A DNA stretch of 64,000 nt from Dryocosmus kuriphilus (Eukaryota > Arthropoda > Insecta > Hymenoptera > Cynipidae): positions 32,195,935 to 32,259,934 of the forward strand of contig CM076196.1 of assembly GCA_038277395.1 (NCBI GenBank), in the 5' to 3' direction. This document shows positions 22,500-34,152 of this stretch, piece by piece. The notes below the pieces were generated by a model. It did no database searches and was not told the origin of the DNA. It worked only from the letters and a program-made list of their open reading frames with translations. Position 1 is the first letter of the stretch, and every line of letters begins with the position of its first letter. The translations under genes and the position numbers were made by a program.

Positions 22500-23733
22500 G
22501 TTTTTGATTTATAAAAGTAAAGTGATGAGTCTTATGAATAAAATTTGTAGCTTTTTCCAATCTGAACAATTCTGCTTCTTCATATTTTCTCATATCTTGC
22601 ATATTTTTGCTGAAAAGTGGATATTTTTATATTTAGTAACATATTTCTCGAATAACTCAAAAACTATGCGTCTTTACAAAAAAATTATATATAGCAATTT
22701 TGTAAATCTTTTTGATTTGAACAACTTTGTTCATTATTATTTCCTTTGTATCTTGCATATTTTGGCGGGAAATTTGAATTTTTGATTTCTTAATAGCGTT
22801 TTTTCGATTAAAACCAAAACGGTGCATTTTATCAAAAAATGGTTAAATCAAATTTTGTAGATCCTTTTGAGCTGAACAGTTTTATTTATTATCATTTTTT
22901 TCTTATCTTGAATATTTTGGCGGGAAACCACAGTTTCTTATGTTTAATAACATTTCTTCGATTAAAAGAAAAACCGTGCACTTTATCAAAAAACGGTTAA
23001 GACAAAATTTGTAGATTTTTTGAAGGTAAAAAATTTGAGTTATACACATATTTTGCATATTTTGCATAGTTTAGCCCAAAAATGGATTTTTTCAATTTTG
23101 CGAAAACCGTTTTTGATGGATAAAATAATTTTCATGGATTAAAACCAAAACGGTGCATTTTATCAAAAAATAGTTAAAACAAAATTTGTAGATCGTTCGA
23201 AGTTGAACAACTTTAGTTCTTACCATTTTTTCATATCTTAAATATTTTGGCGGGAAACCATAGTTTTTCATTTTTAATAACGTTTTCTCGATTAAAACAA
23301 AAACCGTCCATTTTATGAAAAAATGGTTAAGACAAAATATGTAGATTTTTTTGAGATGAACACTTTTAGTTATATACATATTTTGTGTATCTCGTATAGT
23401 TTAGCCGAAAAAACGGATTTTTTTATTTTGTGAAAACCGTTTTTGATGGATAAAACCATAACCGTTGGTCAAAAGTGGCTGGTTAAAGAACTCGGCCTTA
23501 CTTTTTACACTTTAAAGAAGTGTGCCAAAGCGCAATCCAATCCGATTAGTCCTTCGAAAGTTATCGTGTCCACAGACTACGACGACAACGACAACGACGA
23601 CAACGACAACGACAACGACGACAACAACGACAGACAGACACCAACGGCAAAGATTTTTTTTTGGATTCAGGGGGTCATCAAACGTCGAGATTTCATGAAA
23701 TCCGCGAAAGTCAGTTTTCACATAAAACTAATA
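22500..23733 (+). repeat. Retroposon-like repeat, copy 2 (interrupted)
   Basis: Contains about five imperfect tandem units (roughly 150-160 nt) with CGATTAAAACCAAAACGGTG, GTTAAAACAAAATTTGTAGA and TTTTGGCGGGAAACC. These are followed by the same GACGACAAC / ACAGACAGAC / TCATGAAATCCGCGAAAGTC tail as copy 1. The tail is cut at 23733 by the pogo-like element and resumes at 25956 with CCTTCTCACTGAGATGAGAA. Confidence 0.65.
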
Positions 23734-25955
23734 AGATAAAAGGCCGTATTGTGAGACAGATTCAAGCGTAATGCTCGGTTAAATAAGTCATTTTAAGCCT
23801 TAAAATGCATTAAAACGCTCAAGTTTTGTTTCTTTAATGCAAAATTTTATATTTTAGTAATGAAAAATCGGTTTAAGTACAAAAATAAGATCGAAAAAAT
23901 TATGTATAATATAAGTGACCCGATTTATGGAACACCGTAACAATAACGTGACCCAGTTGTGTCACACAGTTTGTCCCGGTTTATGAGACATACCAAAGAC
24001 TGTATAATTTGGCGAATTAAAAATATACATACGAATTTAGCTGCAGGAAAATAACTAATAACATAACATTTAATATTAAAATATTAAAGTATTACAAAAA
24101 TTACCTAAATTGTGTAATATAAGCTTACATTGAGAATCAAAATAAATTTAAACCATCAGTGTAAATGTTATTGTAGATTTAAACCATCAGGGTAAAAATA
24201 ATTGTAACTTAATTTATTTACTTACAATATGTACACAAACATTATTTAAATAAATAATTAGAACAATCTAAAAGAATAAACATTTGATTTTTACAAACAA
24301 TGAAAAGAAAACAAAAAGTTAAGTATCTTAGTAAAAAAACTATTGTTCTTCTTTGATTTTATTTGAATAAGTTTGATTTTTTTCCTGCAATTCTTTTTCA
24401 GCCTATTCTATTTTCCTTTTCTCCTATTGTAACTGCTTCTTTTTCATTTTCTTCTCTTCTTTCTTCTGTTGCTCGTCTTCTTTTCTCACGTGATGCTGCA
24501 ACCATGCATCTGAGCAGGCAGCTAAAGGAGTTTTGCTTTCCCTGAAGCCTCTACTTTTATTCTTTTAGTTTTAGTTAGGTATTTGGTTGGTAATGTAAAC
24601 CCTTTTGAAAAGACTTCATTAGCACTTGTAAAAGATATTTTTATAATTATTCATAGAATTTCGAATGGCTTGAGAAAATTAAAGAATTGCTTAACTTACT
24701 TTGACCCGTAGTTGTATTTCCTTTAATATTTTCCTTATTAGTAATCTCTGCAAAATTCATATTCATGTATAACAAGTCTTTTGACTCTACTTTAAAATTC
24801 AACATTATCTATGTATTTTAGGATTTTTTACAAAACTTTTAGGGTGTTATGAACAATGGGAGCATCTGATCCTTGATATGCATCAGTTGATTTTTGTATT
24901 TCTTCTTCATTATATTGTTTTCTTCTTAAAGATTTTCTAGCTTTAGCACCGCCTATCACCTTGCCTTCTCTTTTTATGTACTTTCATTTTTGCAATGTTA
25001 TACTTAATCTAGATTAATTAAATAAGTAATAACAAAAATTTAAAAATGTTACACCTTTGAGTACAGACTTTTTGAGGCTATACACACAATTCTCTACTTT
25101 ATGTCAATAATAAACTTACCTTCAAGTTAGATTTTATTGCACGAAGCTCAAATACACAATTTCTATATTTAATGTATGTAAAAGTAATAAAACTAATCAA
25201 CTGTTAGTAACATTTGAGATTTTGTCTTTGTCTCACTTTTGGGAACAACGACCAAGATCGGAAACGTACGTAAAGGCGGAACAAGCGGTCTTCTGTTCCA
25301 TAAACTCGGACGTTCAAAAATTTGATGCACGTAATATTGAGACATTGTTATTAATAAAAAATCTGCATTGAAAACATTGATATTTGTTTTTAATATACTT
25401 TACAGTGTCTAAATATTCAAAAAAACATTAAATTTCAAGAAAAATTAACCGCAAATTAAGAAAACTCATAATAGTCAAAGTCAACTTTTTCCGCTTTTTC
25501 ACACGTTCTGCAGTAGGGTGAGTGCGCCAGTAAATGAACACCTTCAACCAGTAAATGAACACTCTTCAACTTGCTGTTGCACATGTTCGGTTAAGGTTAG
25601 AGCCCTGAAATTTTTTGCCTGACTTCTATGAGACCCCAACGGAACTAATGATTACCGATCCAATAGGTAGAGAGCAGCGAGAGGCTTTGGATTCGCTTTC
25701 TGTTCATTCACTGGTGTGTGTTCATTTACTGGTGCACTCACCCTATCACAATTACGGAGTTGCAATAAATATTTTTTAAATAAATATTTTATACTTATTA
25801 TAACGACGTAAATAATTTCTAATTATTGTTTATGTATACATATAATTAAATATAATTTTTTCGCAGTTTTAAATATTGCTTTTAATTTAAATTACAATTA
25901 TTTTCGAAATGTATCATTAATCGGGACATATGTCTCACAATACGGCCTTTTACCT
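23734..25955. mobile_element. Second pogo-like element, non-autonomous (2.2 kb)
   Basis: Inverted termini AGATAAAAGGCCGTATTGTG and AGGTAAAAGGCCGTATTGTG match over 25 bp with one mismatch, and TA flanks both. The termini resemble those of 5179-9903. Inside, minus strand 24560-24390 encodes a decayed copy of the last exon (EASGKAKL..AAXSDAWLQ followed by a Lys/Glu coil). 24720-25000 holds other remnants, but no catalytic domain remains. It inserted in retroposon copy 2; the uninterrupted paralogue at 21795-21830 (CTAATACCTTCTC) shows the empty site. Confidence 0.82.
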
Positions 25956-26104
25956 TACCTTCTCACTGAGATGAGAATGTATCATTGAGATGAGAATGTA
26001 AAAAATAAAAAATATCACCCAGACAGTTCCATGAGATCGCCACGATGTTATATCCATGAGACTTGACTAAGAAATAAGAAATAATAGTAGGTATACAAAT
26101 ATAT

Positions 26105-26687
26105 ATATGTTACGGCTAAAGTCCAGAATCGGCTAATGCTAGCCTTAACCGGCTAAAGCTAGCTCTATCCAAAATGCATGTATAAAGCTGTTCCAAATCG
26201 CTGACGCCCGACTTTATCCGGCTAGGGTTAGCATTAGCCAAACACCTATGGCTAATGTTGCCTGTACAGTGCTTGACCCAATCGTCATCTGGAAACTATA
26301 ACCAACTCCCTTTCCAAGTCTTTTCCAACTCCCCTTCCAACTCCCTTTCCAACCCCGAATAGATGTAAATGTAAATCGTCAGGAATTGTTTGTAATTTTT
26401 CATTCTATTCTTTCTATTTCATTCTATTGACTACCAGCTGATTATTAAAATTGCTTTTAATTCCGGATTTTCTTAATTTGTCATTTGCCTGATTCTCGCT
26501 TAATAAAACCAACATTAGCCAGAGATGCTTGGCTAATGCTAGCCCTAGCCGGACAAAGTTCAATTCTAGCCGGATAGAGTTGGGTTTCGACCGTACGGGC
26601 CCACTCTATCCAAAATGGCTGGCTAGAGCTAGGCTCTAGCCGGTTACGGCTAGCATTAGCCAGAGTCCGGACTTTAGCCGTAACATA
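26105..26687. mobile_element. MITE with GGCTAATGCTAGCC subterminal repeats
   Basis: Ends ATATGTTACGGCTAAAGTCC and its complement CCGGACTTTAGCCGTAACAT. Inward lie many imperfect palindromes of the form GGCTAATGCTAGCC, GGCTAAAGCTAGC and GGCTAGAGCTAGG in both arms. The middle 26280-26500 has unrelated sequence. Size 583 bp, no gene. TA or AT-rich flanks prevent a firm duplication call. Confidence 0.7.
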
Positions 26688-27982
26688 TAACACATGGGCT
26701 GATAAGTTCCCGGTCTGACACACAGATGGCGCCACAAATAAGGAATTGATATTTTTCCTACTAAATACTAATCTTCAAGAGGTATCTGTGAAAGTTTCAG
26801 GGCGATCTGACGTTTGTTCCGAAAGTGGCAGTGCTTTTATTGAAACAACTTTGCTTATTTATAAAGAATGGAAAAAAAAGAATTCCGCGTTTTGATAAAG
26901 CATTCTTTTTTGATGGGGAAAAACACTGTTCAAACAAAAAGCTTGGCTTGATAACTGTTATCCGGACTCTGCACCAGGAAAATCCACCATTATTGACTGG
27001 TTTGCTAAATTGAAACGTGGGCGTACGGACACTGATGATGCGCCACGTTCTGGTCGCCCAAAAGAGGTGGTTATACCGGAAAACATCGAAAAAGTCCACA
27101 AAATCGTTTTAAATAACCGTAAAGTGAAGTTGCAGGAGATTGCTGACACTCTAAACATATCAAAGGAACGTGTAGGCTTTATTTTGAATGAACATTTGTC
27201 AATGAGAAAGTTCTTTTCGAAGTGGGTGCCGCGTGTGCTCACTGTGGACTAAAAAGAAGAACGAGTCAGTGATTCCGAGCGATGTTTGGAGCTGTTTCAG
27301 CGAAATAGAAAAGACTTTTTGCGTCGATACGTGACCATGGACGAAACGTGGATTCACCATTACACGCCAGTCAAGTCGGCAGTCAGCTGAGTGGACAGCA
27401 GCCGGTGAACCTCGCCCAAAGCGGCCAAAAGCGCAATAGAGTGCTGGCAAGGTTATGGCGCCCGTATTTTGGGATGCGTACGGTATTTTGTTTATTGACT
27501 ACCTTGAAAAAGGCAGAACAGTCAATAGCGATCGCTACATGGCACAACTGGATCGTGTGAAGGAGGAAATTTCGAAGAAACGGCCCCATATGCAAAGAAA
27601 GAAAGTCATCTTTCACCAAGACAATGCACCGTGTCACAAGTCCCACGCTACGATGGCAAAATTGAGGGAATTACATTTCGAATTACTTCCGCACCCACCC
27701 TATTCTCCAGATTTGGCTCCCAGCGACTTTTATCTGTTCGCAGACCTGAAGAAAATGCTCGCCGGAAAGAAATTTGGCTCGAAGGAGACGGTGATCGCCG
27801 AAACGAACGCCTATTTTGAGTCCAAAGATAAATCCTTCTTCAAGAAAGGTATCGAAAAGTTAGAGAAGCGCTGGAAGGATTGTATCGCTCTGGAAGGAGA
27901 GTACGTCGACGAATAAAATCGAATTTGGCCAAAAAAGTTGAGTTTTCTTCATTAGACCCGGAACTTATCAGCTGATGTGTTA
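26688..27982 (+). mobile_element. Mariner element 1
   Basis: 1295 bp, typical mariner size. Inverted termini TAACACATGGGCTGATAAGT and TAACACATCAGCTGATAAGT, each flanked by TA. It abuts the right end of the MITE at 26687. Confidence 0.88.
26868..27916 (+). pseudogene. Mariner transposase (DD34D), inactivated
   Basis: Starts MEKKEFRVLIKHSFLMGKN. A frame change near 26944 leads to the helix-turn-helix part (GRTDTDDAPRSGRPKEVV, LQEIADTLNISKERVGFIL), which ends at a TAA at about 27250 after WVPRVLTVD. The catalytic part continues with TMDETWIHHYTP (first Asp), a small deletion near 27368, another frame change, then FHQDNAPCHKS (second Asp) and PPYSPDLAPSDFYLF (third Asp, 34 residues between) to a natural stop at 27916. 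All three catalytic Asp are retained, but at least three lesions break the frame. Confidence 0.88.
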
Positions 27983-28126
27983 TATGGAAAAAACGGGAAA
28001 AGCCTTCCTGCTAACCCACAAAACAAGACTGACCACCAATCAAGGCCACAGAATTTCAATAAAAGGGATTTAGAAAATATCTAAATTTAATAACCTTTTT
28101 TAACGTTCAACTTCAAAATTTAAATT

Positions 28127-28262
28127 AAAGGTTGGGAAACGATGAAAAAGACATATATCCGATCAAATTTGGACAAAAAATTTAAAAAAAAGGGTTTTTA
28201 GCAAAATTCGAAAAAAATAGGGGGAGGGGGGAAGAGGAGGGAAAAAGAAGGCAACAAATCAA
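28127..28262 (-). repeat. Penelope family B terminal repeat, inverted partial copy
   Basis: Resembles 17733-17850 and, in reverse, the last part of 28395-28670 (CCGATCAAATTTGG, TTTTTAGCAAAATTCG). With 28395-28670 it forms the head-to-head pair typical of Penelope 5' ends. The coding region is absent; a T-rich tract (28268-28390) lies between. Confidence 0.6.
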
Positions 28263-28394
28263 GTCGATTTTTTTATTTTATATTTTATTTTTATTCTATT
28301 TTCTTTTATTATCTTTTTCTTTTTCTGTTTTTTTTTATTTTGTTTTGTTTCATTTTATTTTATTTCATTTTATTTTTTTAAATTTGTTTCCTTG

Positions 28395-28670
28395 CCTTGA
28401 TGAGGATGTGTATAAGCACCGAAACGTTGGCGACATGTTTTAATTGGTTTTTGGCTGGGTTTCTTGAACATGGCAAAAACAAAAGAAGACGAGAGAAAGA
28501 AAAAGAAGGAAGGGGATTTGGTGGTTGCTTTCTTTTTCGCTCCTCTTTTATTGTAATTTCCCTTTTTTTCGAATTTTTGCTAAAAAGCTTTTTTGTTGAA
28601 TTTTTGTTGTCGAATCAGATTGTCGGCCTTTGCATCTTTTACCAACTTTTAATTTAAATTTTGATGTTGG
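28395..28670 (+). repeat. Penelope family B terminal repeat with hammerhead-like motif
   Basis: 28396-28430 reads CTTGATGAGG, a GTGT..GCACC hairpin, then GAAACGTTGG. The box 1 sequence is CUUGAUGA rather than CUGAUGA. The remainder matches the reverse complement of 17733-17990. Confidence 0.6.
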
Positions 28671-28984
28671 ACTTTAAAAAATAGTTTTGTAGATTTAGAT
28701 ATTTTCTAAATCTCTTTTATTTAGAATCTAAAAAAAATAACTGTATTTCCAAGAATTAATGAATTAAAAGTCGCTGAGAGAAGTGGCAAAAATCCTCATT
28801 ATTTAGTTTAACGTCCGGGATGAGATAGAATTCGAAGAAAAACAAATCAATGTTCCTGCGATAATTCCAGACATATTTTAATCAACATATTATTAGTTCA
28901 AAGGAAGTTCTTTTTAAACTAACAATATGTTTTTTAAAACGAGTCTGCAAGTTTCACAGAAACATTGATTTGTTTTTATTCGAA

Positions 28985-31860
28985 AGAGTTAATAATTTTT
29001 GAATAATTTTAGGTTACGTTGGTGTTTTGCTTTGAAAATGATTACTTTCAAAGGAAAATTATTATAATTCGAATAAGATTTATAACTTTTTAACAATTCT
29101 AGGTTACGTTGGTCTTTTTCATTGAAAATTGTTACAAGAAAGCTCATTATAATTTAAAGAAGATTTAGAATATTTTAACAATTTTTGGTTATGTTTCTGC
29201 GTTTCACCTGAAATTTGAATTTCTTAAACGAAAATCAACAGATTTATTTCCATCGATTTTTGTTTTTAAAAATAATAAAGTATACAATCGTGAACAATTT
29301 TCTATTATATTAGTATTTTTCCCCAGAAATTATTCTTATTTTTAATAAAGGATTATTGCTTTCCAAAGAGTTTTTACAATTTTTTAATAGTTTTAAGATT
29401 CATTTGCGTGTATTATCTGAAATTGGTGTTTTTACACAAAACAGTGAGATTTAAATAGAGTGATTTTTGTTGAAAATTATCAGTTTTACAATCCTGAAGA
29501 ATTTTCGATTATGTCGTGGTTTTTTTATCGGAAATTGAATTTTTTATTCAAAAAACATTAGATTTCAAAGGTGTTTCGAAATTTTTGAACACTTTTAGGT
29601 TAAGTTAGCCTTCTACATCGAAAATTAGTATTTTCAAATAAAAATCACTATAATTTCACCAGGATGTAGAATCTTTAACGTTTTTCACCGAAAAGCAGTT
29701 ATAATGCAGAATCACTAAATTCACAATTCTTGTACAATTCTTGGTTTTGTTTGCGTTTTATACCAGAAAGCGGTTATTTTAATAGGAAATCATTCAATTT
29801 CAAAGATGATTTTACAATTTAAAACAATTTTTTGTTATGTTATTATTTTTGATCGGAAGTTGGTATTTTTATTTTAAAAAAAAATCATACGATCTCAAGG
29901 AAGATTCATAATGTTTTAATAATTTTAGGTTAAGTTGGCGTTTAACATCGAAAATTGATATTTTAGAGCAAAGATCATTATAATATGTTGAATATTTGGA
30001 CAAGCTAAACTATAATCTCCTTTATTGAAAGGTATGATATAATTTTTAATATTGTATACTCAAGTTTTTTTAAAAAGGGGGAAAAATGTGTTTTTTTAAT
30101 TAATTAGTTTTTTCAATTTGTAACATACATTATTTTACTTTTTTCTAGATTTTAATATTTTAACTGCTTTTTCCTGATGAAGACCCGCATTGAGGCGAAA
30201 CGTTGATGTATATATTGTATTTGATCAATATTAATTGATAAGTTACAAAAAACTTGTTTTTTTTTCATTCAAATTGGGCTGTGAAGACCGAAAAAACATT
30301 CATTAAAAAAATCATTATAGTTGGAACAAGATATTCAGTTCATGAACAAACTCGGGTTATATTAACGTTTTTCACCGGAAATCGATTCTTTTAAATAAAA
30401 ATCATTTGATTCCGAAGAATATTCATAATTCTGAACAATTTTCTGCTGTGTTATGTTGGTATTTTTTTCGTAAATTACTAGTGTTTTGAATAAAAAATTA
30501 TGAGGGTTCAAAGAATGTTTACAATTTTTCAATAATAATTGTAGGTTATGCTGATGTGTTTCACCTGGAATTTGTATTTTTGAACAAAAATCATTAGATT
30601 TAAATTCACTGATTTTCATTTCAAATATTTATATTTACAATCTTGAAAAGTTTCCGATTTTCAAAAAAATCATCATAATTTGGACAAGATTAAAATTTTG
30701 TTAACACTTCTGGATTATGTTAGTGTTTTTCGTTGGAACAATTGTAGGCTAAACTGGTGTTTTTGACCGGAGTAGTATTACAAATTCTAATCAATTCAAG
30801 ATTATGTTAACGTTTTTCGCCGCAAATTGATTATTTTAAATAAAGATCAATAAACATTAAAGATGATTTACAATTTATGACAGCGTTTTTTGTTTCATTA
30901 GTGATTTTCATAAAAAATTGGTATTTTGGATTTAAAAAAATTATACTATTTTACAGTTTATCATTATTCTTCAGATTTATCATTGAGAATCATTAAATTC
31001 AGAATTTTCATTAAAAAATAATTAGATTTCAAATCAGATTATTTATGTTTTATCACTTTTAGGTTAAGTTGGCGTTTAAAATCGAAAATTCATATTTTAA
31101 AACAAAAATCGTAGTTGAAGCAAGATTTTCAATTTATGGAGAATATTTCCAGGTTTAAGTTATGTTAGTGTGTTCTACCTGCATTTTCAAATAATAAAAC
31201 CTGCAAGCTTGAAGAATTTCCGGTTGTGTTTTCAAAGATTTTTTTCAATTTTTCCACAATTTTAGGTTATAAATTATTGATTATATTATTTAAATCATTA
31301 GGTTATTTATTATTATTAATTTTAGGTTACATTGGTGCGTTTCACCTAAAACTGGTATTTTTAGACAAAATCATTAGATTTAACTTAAGTGATTTTGGTT
31401 TAATATAATAATATTTACTATCTTGAATAATTTCAGATTACGTTAGTGTTTTTCGTCGGAATTTTAAAAAGACGATTGAAAAATCATTAGATTTCGAAGA
31501 AGATTTATAACGTAGGTTACGTTAATGTCTTCACCGAAAATTAATATTTTAAAACAAAGCTCATTAGTTTTTAGATAATTTCCACAATTTTAGACTAATT
31601 TCAGTTTATATAAACGAAAATAATTAAATTTCAAAGAATATTTACAACTTGGAATAATTGTTTGTTATATTAATGTGTTTTATCGATTTGTATTTTTAAT
31701 AAAGAGAAATATTGTAAGGTCTTTTAGATTATCATGATTCTTCAGTTTTTTCATTCACAATCATTAAATTTACAATTTTTGGTTTTGTTCGCATTTTTTA
31801 CCGGAAATCGGTATTTTTCAATAAAAAATCATCGAATTTTGAAGAAGCTTAAAAATTTTT
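28985..31860 (+). repeat. Degenerate ~90-nt satellite array, forward part
   Basis: Word AGGTTATGTTGGTGTTT and variants recur at intervals near 90 nt (for example 29012, 29102, 29189; 30712, 30801; 31059, 31150). Each is followed by CACCGAAAATTGGTATTTTT, an AAAATCATTAGATTTCAAAG segment and an ACAATTTT segment. Units are strongly diverged. No gene. Confidence 0.65.
30174..30206 (+). ncRNA. Hammerhead-like motif in satellite region
   Basis: CTGATGAAGACCCGCATTGA..GGCGAAACGTTGATG keeps exact CTGATGA and GAAAC boxes, but its stem II is poor (only CC/GG). It probably marks an embedded Penelope terminal relic. Confidence 0.35.
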
Positions 31861-31867
31861 TGGCCAA

Positions 31868-32592
31868 GAGCATAACATAAAATTTTTATAAAATTGTAAA
31901 TATTCTTTGAAATCTAGCAATTTTTTTATTAAAAATACATAAAGTTTCCTACAAGAAATACTAAAATAATCAAGAAATGTTAAAAGGTTCTAAATTTTGT
32001 TCAAAGTACAATGATTTTTGTTTGAAAATACAAATTTTCTATGTAAGACACTAGCGTAAATTAAAATCTTTCAAAAATTATTAATAAATCTCACTTTTTC
32101 TTGTTTAAAAATACCAATTTCAGGTGAAATACAACAACATAAACTAAAATCATTGAAACATTGTAAATCTTTTTTAAAACTTAATGATTTTTGTTTAAAA
32201 TAACCTGCTTCCTTAATCTACAGCTTTATCTATAGTTGCAAAAACAATTTTAATCTTCTTTCAAGTCTAATAATTTTTTCACCAAAAATACCGATTTCAG
32301 GTGCAAAACACAAAATTACATTAAATTGTCAAAAAATTGTGAGTGCGCTTTAGAATCTAATGTTTCTTATTAAAAGTACCAATTTTCGATGAAAAACACT
32401 AAATTTTACACTCAACACTGAACACTGAATTTTATTATTTCAACTAAAAGTCAGTGGACTTAAATCTAATGATCTTTTTTCAAAATACCAATTTCAAGAT
32501 AAACACATCGGCATAATCTAAAACTGTAAATATTCTTTGAAATCTAATAATTTCTTATAAAATATTTATACCGAAAGGGAACAGATTAATGG

Positions 32593-32632
<40 letters not shown>

Positions 32633-32780
32633 GTAACATAAAAAAATTAGACGAAAAACACTAAAATAACAAAAAATTTATTAGCATTATAATTCTTCTT
32701 TTAAGGCTAATGCTTTCTGTTTAAAATAACCGATTCCCGGCGAAAAATTTTAACATAACCTAAAATTGTAACTTTAATGA
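31868..32780 (-). repeat. Degenerate ~90-nt satellite array, inverted part
   Basis: The same satellite in opposite orientation (CATAACATAAAATTTTTATA.., TTGAAATCTAGCAATTTTT, AAATACCAATTTCAGGTG). The array changes direction near 31860. Contains the (AAT)n tract at 32597-32632. Confidence 0.6.
32597..32632. repeat. (AAT)n microsatellite
   Basis: About twelve perfect AAT units. Confidence 0.9.
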
Positions 32781-33340
32781 CTCTGAATAATAAATCCACT
32801 TTAATGTGATTCCCCGATGACCGATATCTTTGGAAAATTTGTCCAGGACAGATAATAAAATTGCGTGGTTTCCGCAGAGAATGTGCAGAGATATGATTAT
32901 AAACTAAGATTATAGTGACTGTTAGAGAAAAAAGTGGAAAGCAAAATTATTTGTATCAATTTTATACTAATTGTTTAGTAGATTGTATTACTTCTATTTT
33001 CCGTTGATACGATTAATATTATAAATTTTTTAGCGTAAAATTCTAATCCGACTTTATGAATTTCGTCATTCATAAACTTACTGTAATCAGTATCACTCTA
33101 ATATACTAATAGTGCATTTTGATTTATAAAACCTATTCAGATTAAAAATATCAGAATTTTTCTGCTCTTTCATTCAGTTTTTATTACAACCGTTCGAACA
33201 ATTTTAGATTATGTTACCGAATTTTCATTGGAAATCCATATATTTTTTCGATAATATCAGACCTTTTACAAAAATTACAAGTTTTAACAATTTGAGGTTA
33301 TGCTAAAAACTTTTGGTCAAAAATCAACATTTTTCAACAA
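32781..33340. other. AT-rich, no gene seen
   Basis: No open frame or repeat pair recognised. Confidence 0.5.
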
Positions 33341-33895
33341 ATCTTGAAATATATGAAATATTTGAAATCTTTGTGATATCTTTTCAAACCTTTGTGGAAA
33401 ATTTGAAATATTTGGGAAATTTTCTAGATCTTTAAAATATTTTAAATCTTTTGAAATCTCTGTAAAGTCTATTAAATCGTAAACATATTAAATCTTTTTG
33501 AAATATTTGTGAAATCCCGTAATATATTTTAAATCTCTTGAAATTCTTTGGAATCGTTTTAAAAAACATAAATTTTTTAAAAGCCTTTGATATATGTTTA
33601 ACATTTTCAGATTATTTGAAATTTTTGGGATACGTAGAAATATTTTGAAACAAAATTTATTTTATTTCCTACAGTTCTCTAGAAATTTGTTGAAATCCCT
33701 TGAAATCTTTGGGCATCGTAAAAATACATTGAAATATCTAAAAATCATTCGAAATCCATTCAAATCTTTCAAATCTTTTAAATCTTTGAAGTCTTTTTGA
33801 AAACTTTGAAATTTTTATAAAACATTTGAAACCCTTTTGAAGCTTTGAAATCTCTTGAAATATTTGAGATCTTTGAATTATTCATGAAATATCTG
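33341..33895. repeat. Short-period degenerate repeat (GAAATCTTT)
   Basis: Loose tandem array of words such as TGAAATCTTTGAAAT with a period around 10-16 nt. Cryptic simplicity, not coding. Confidence 0.6.
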
Positions 33896-34152
33896 AAATA
33901 TTTATTTATTTATTTATTCCAGTAAAATACAAGTTAAATATATACAAATAGTACATATTAGATATAACAATTTGAATCTCATAGAGGTAAACAGGGTTAC
34001 CTGTGCGTGAGACTGAAATAACTATAAAATAACATAAAAACTAAATATAAAATTACGAAAGCTTAAAATTATTTATACAGGGTGTCTAAAAAGTCCCGGG
34101 ACGGTTGGATATTTCCTCAGGTAAAATATTTTTCAAAAAAGTGAAGGTCATT

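Noticed and set aside
23512..23721. Minus frame with a poly-valine run
   Set aside because: Reverse reading of the GACGACAAC microsatellite.
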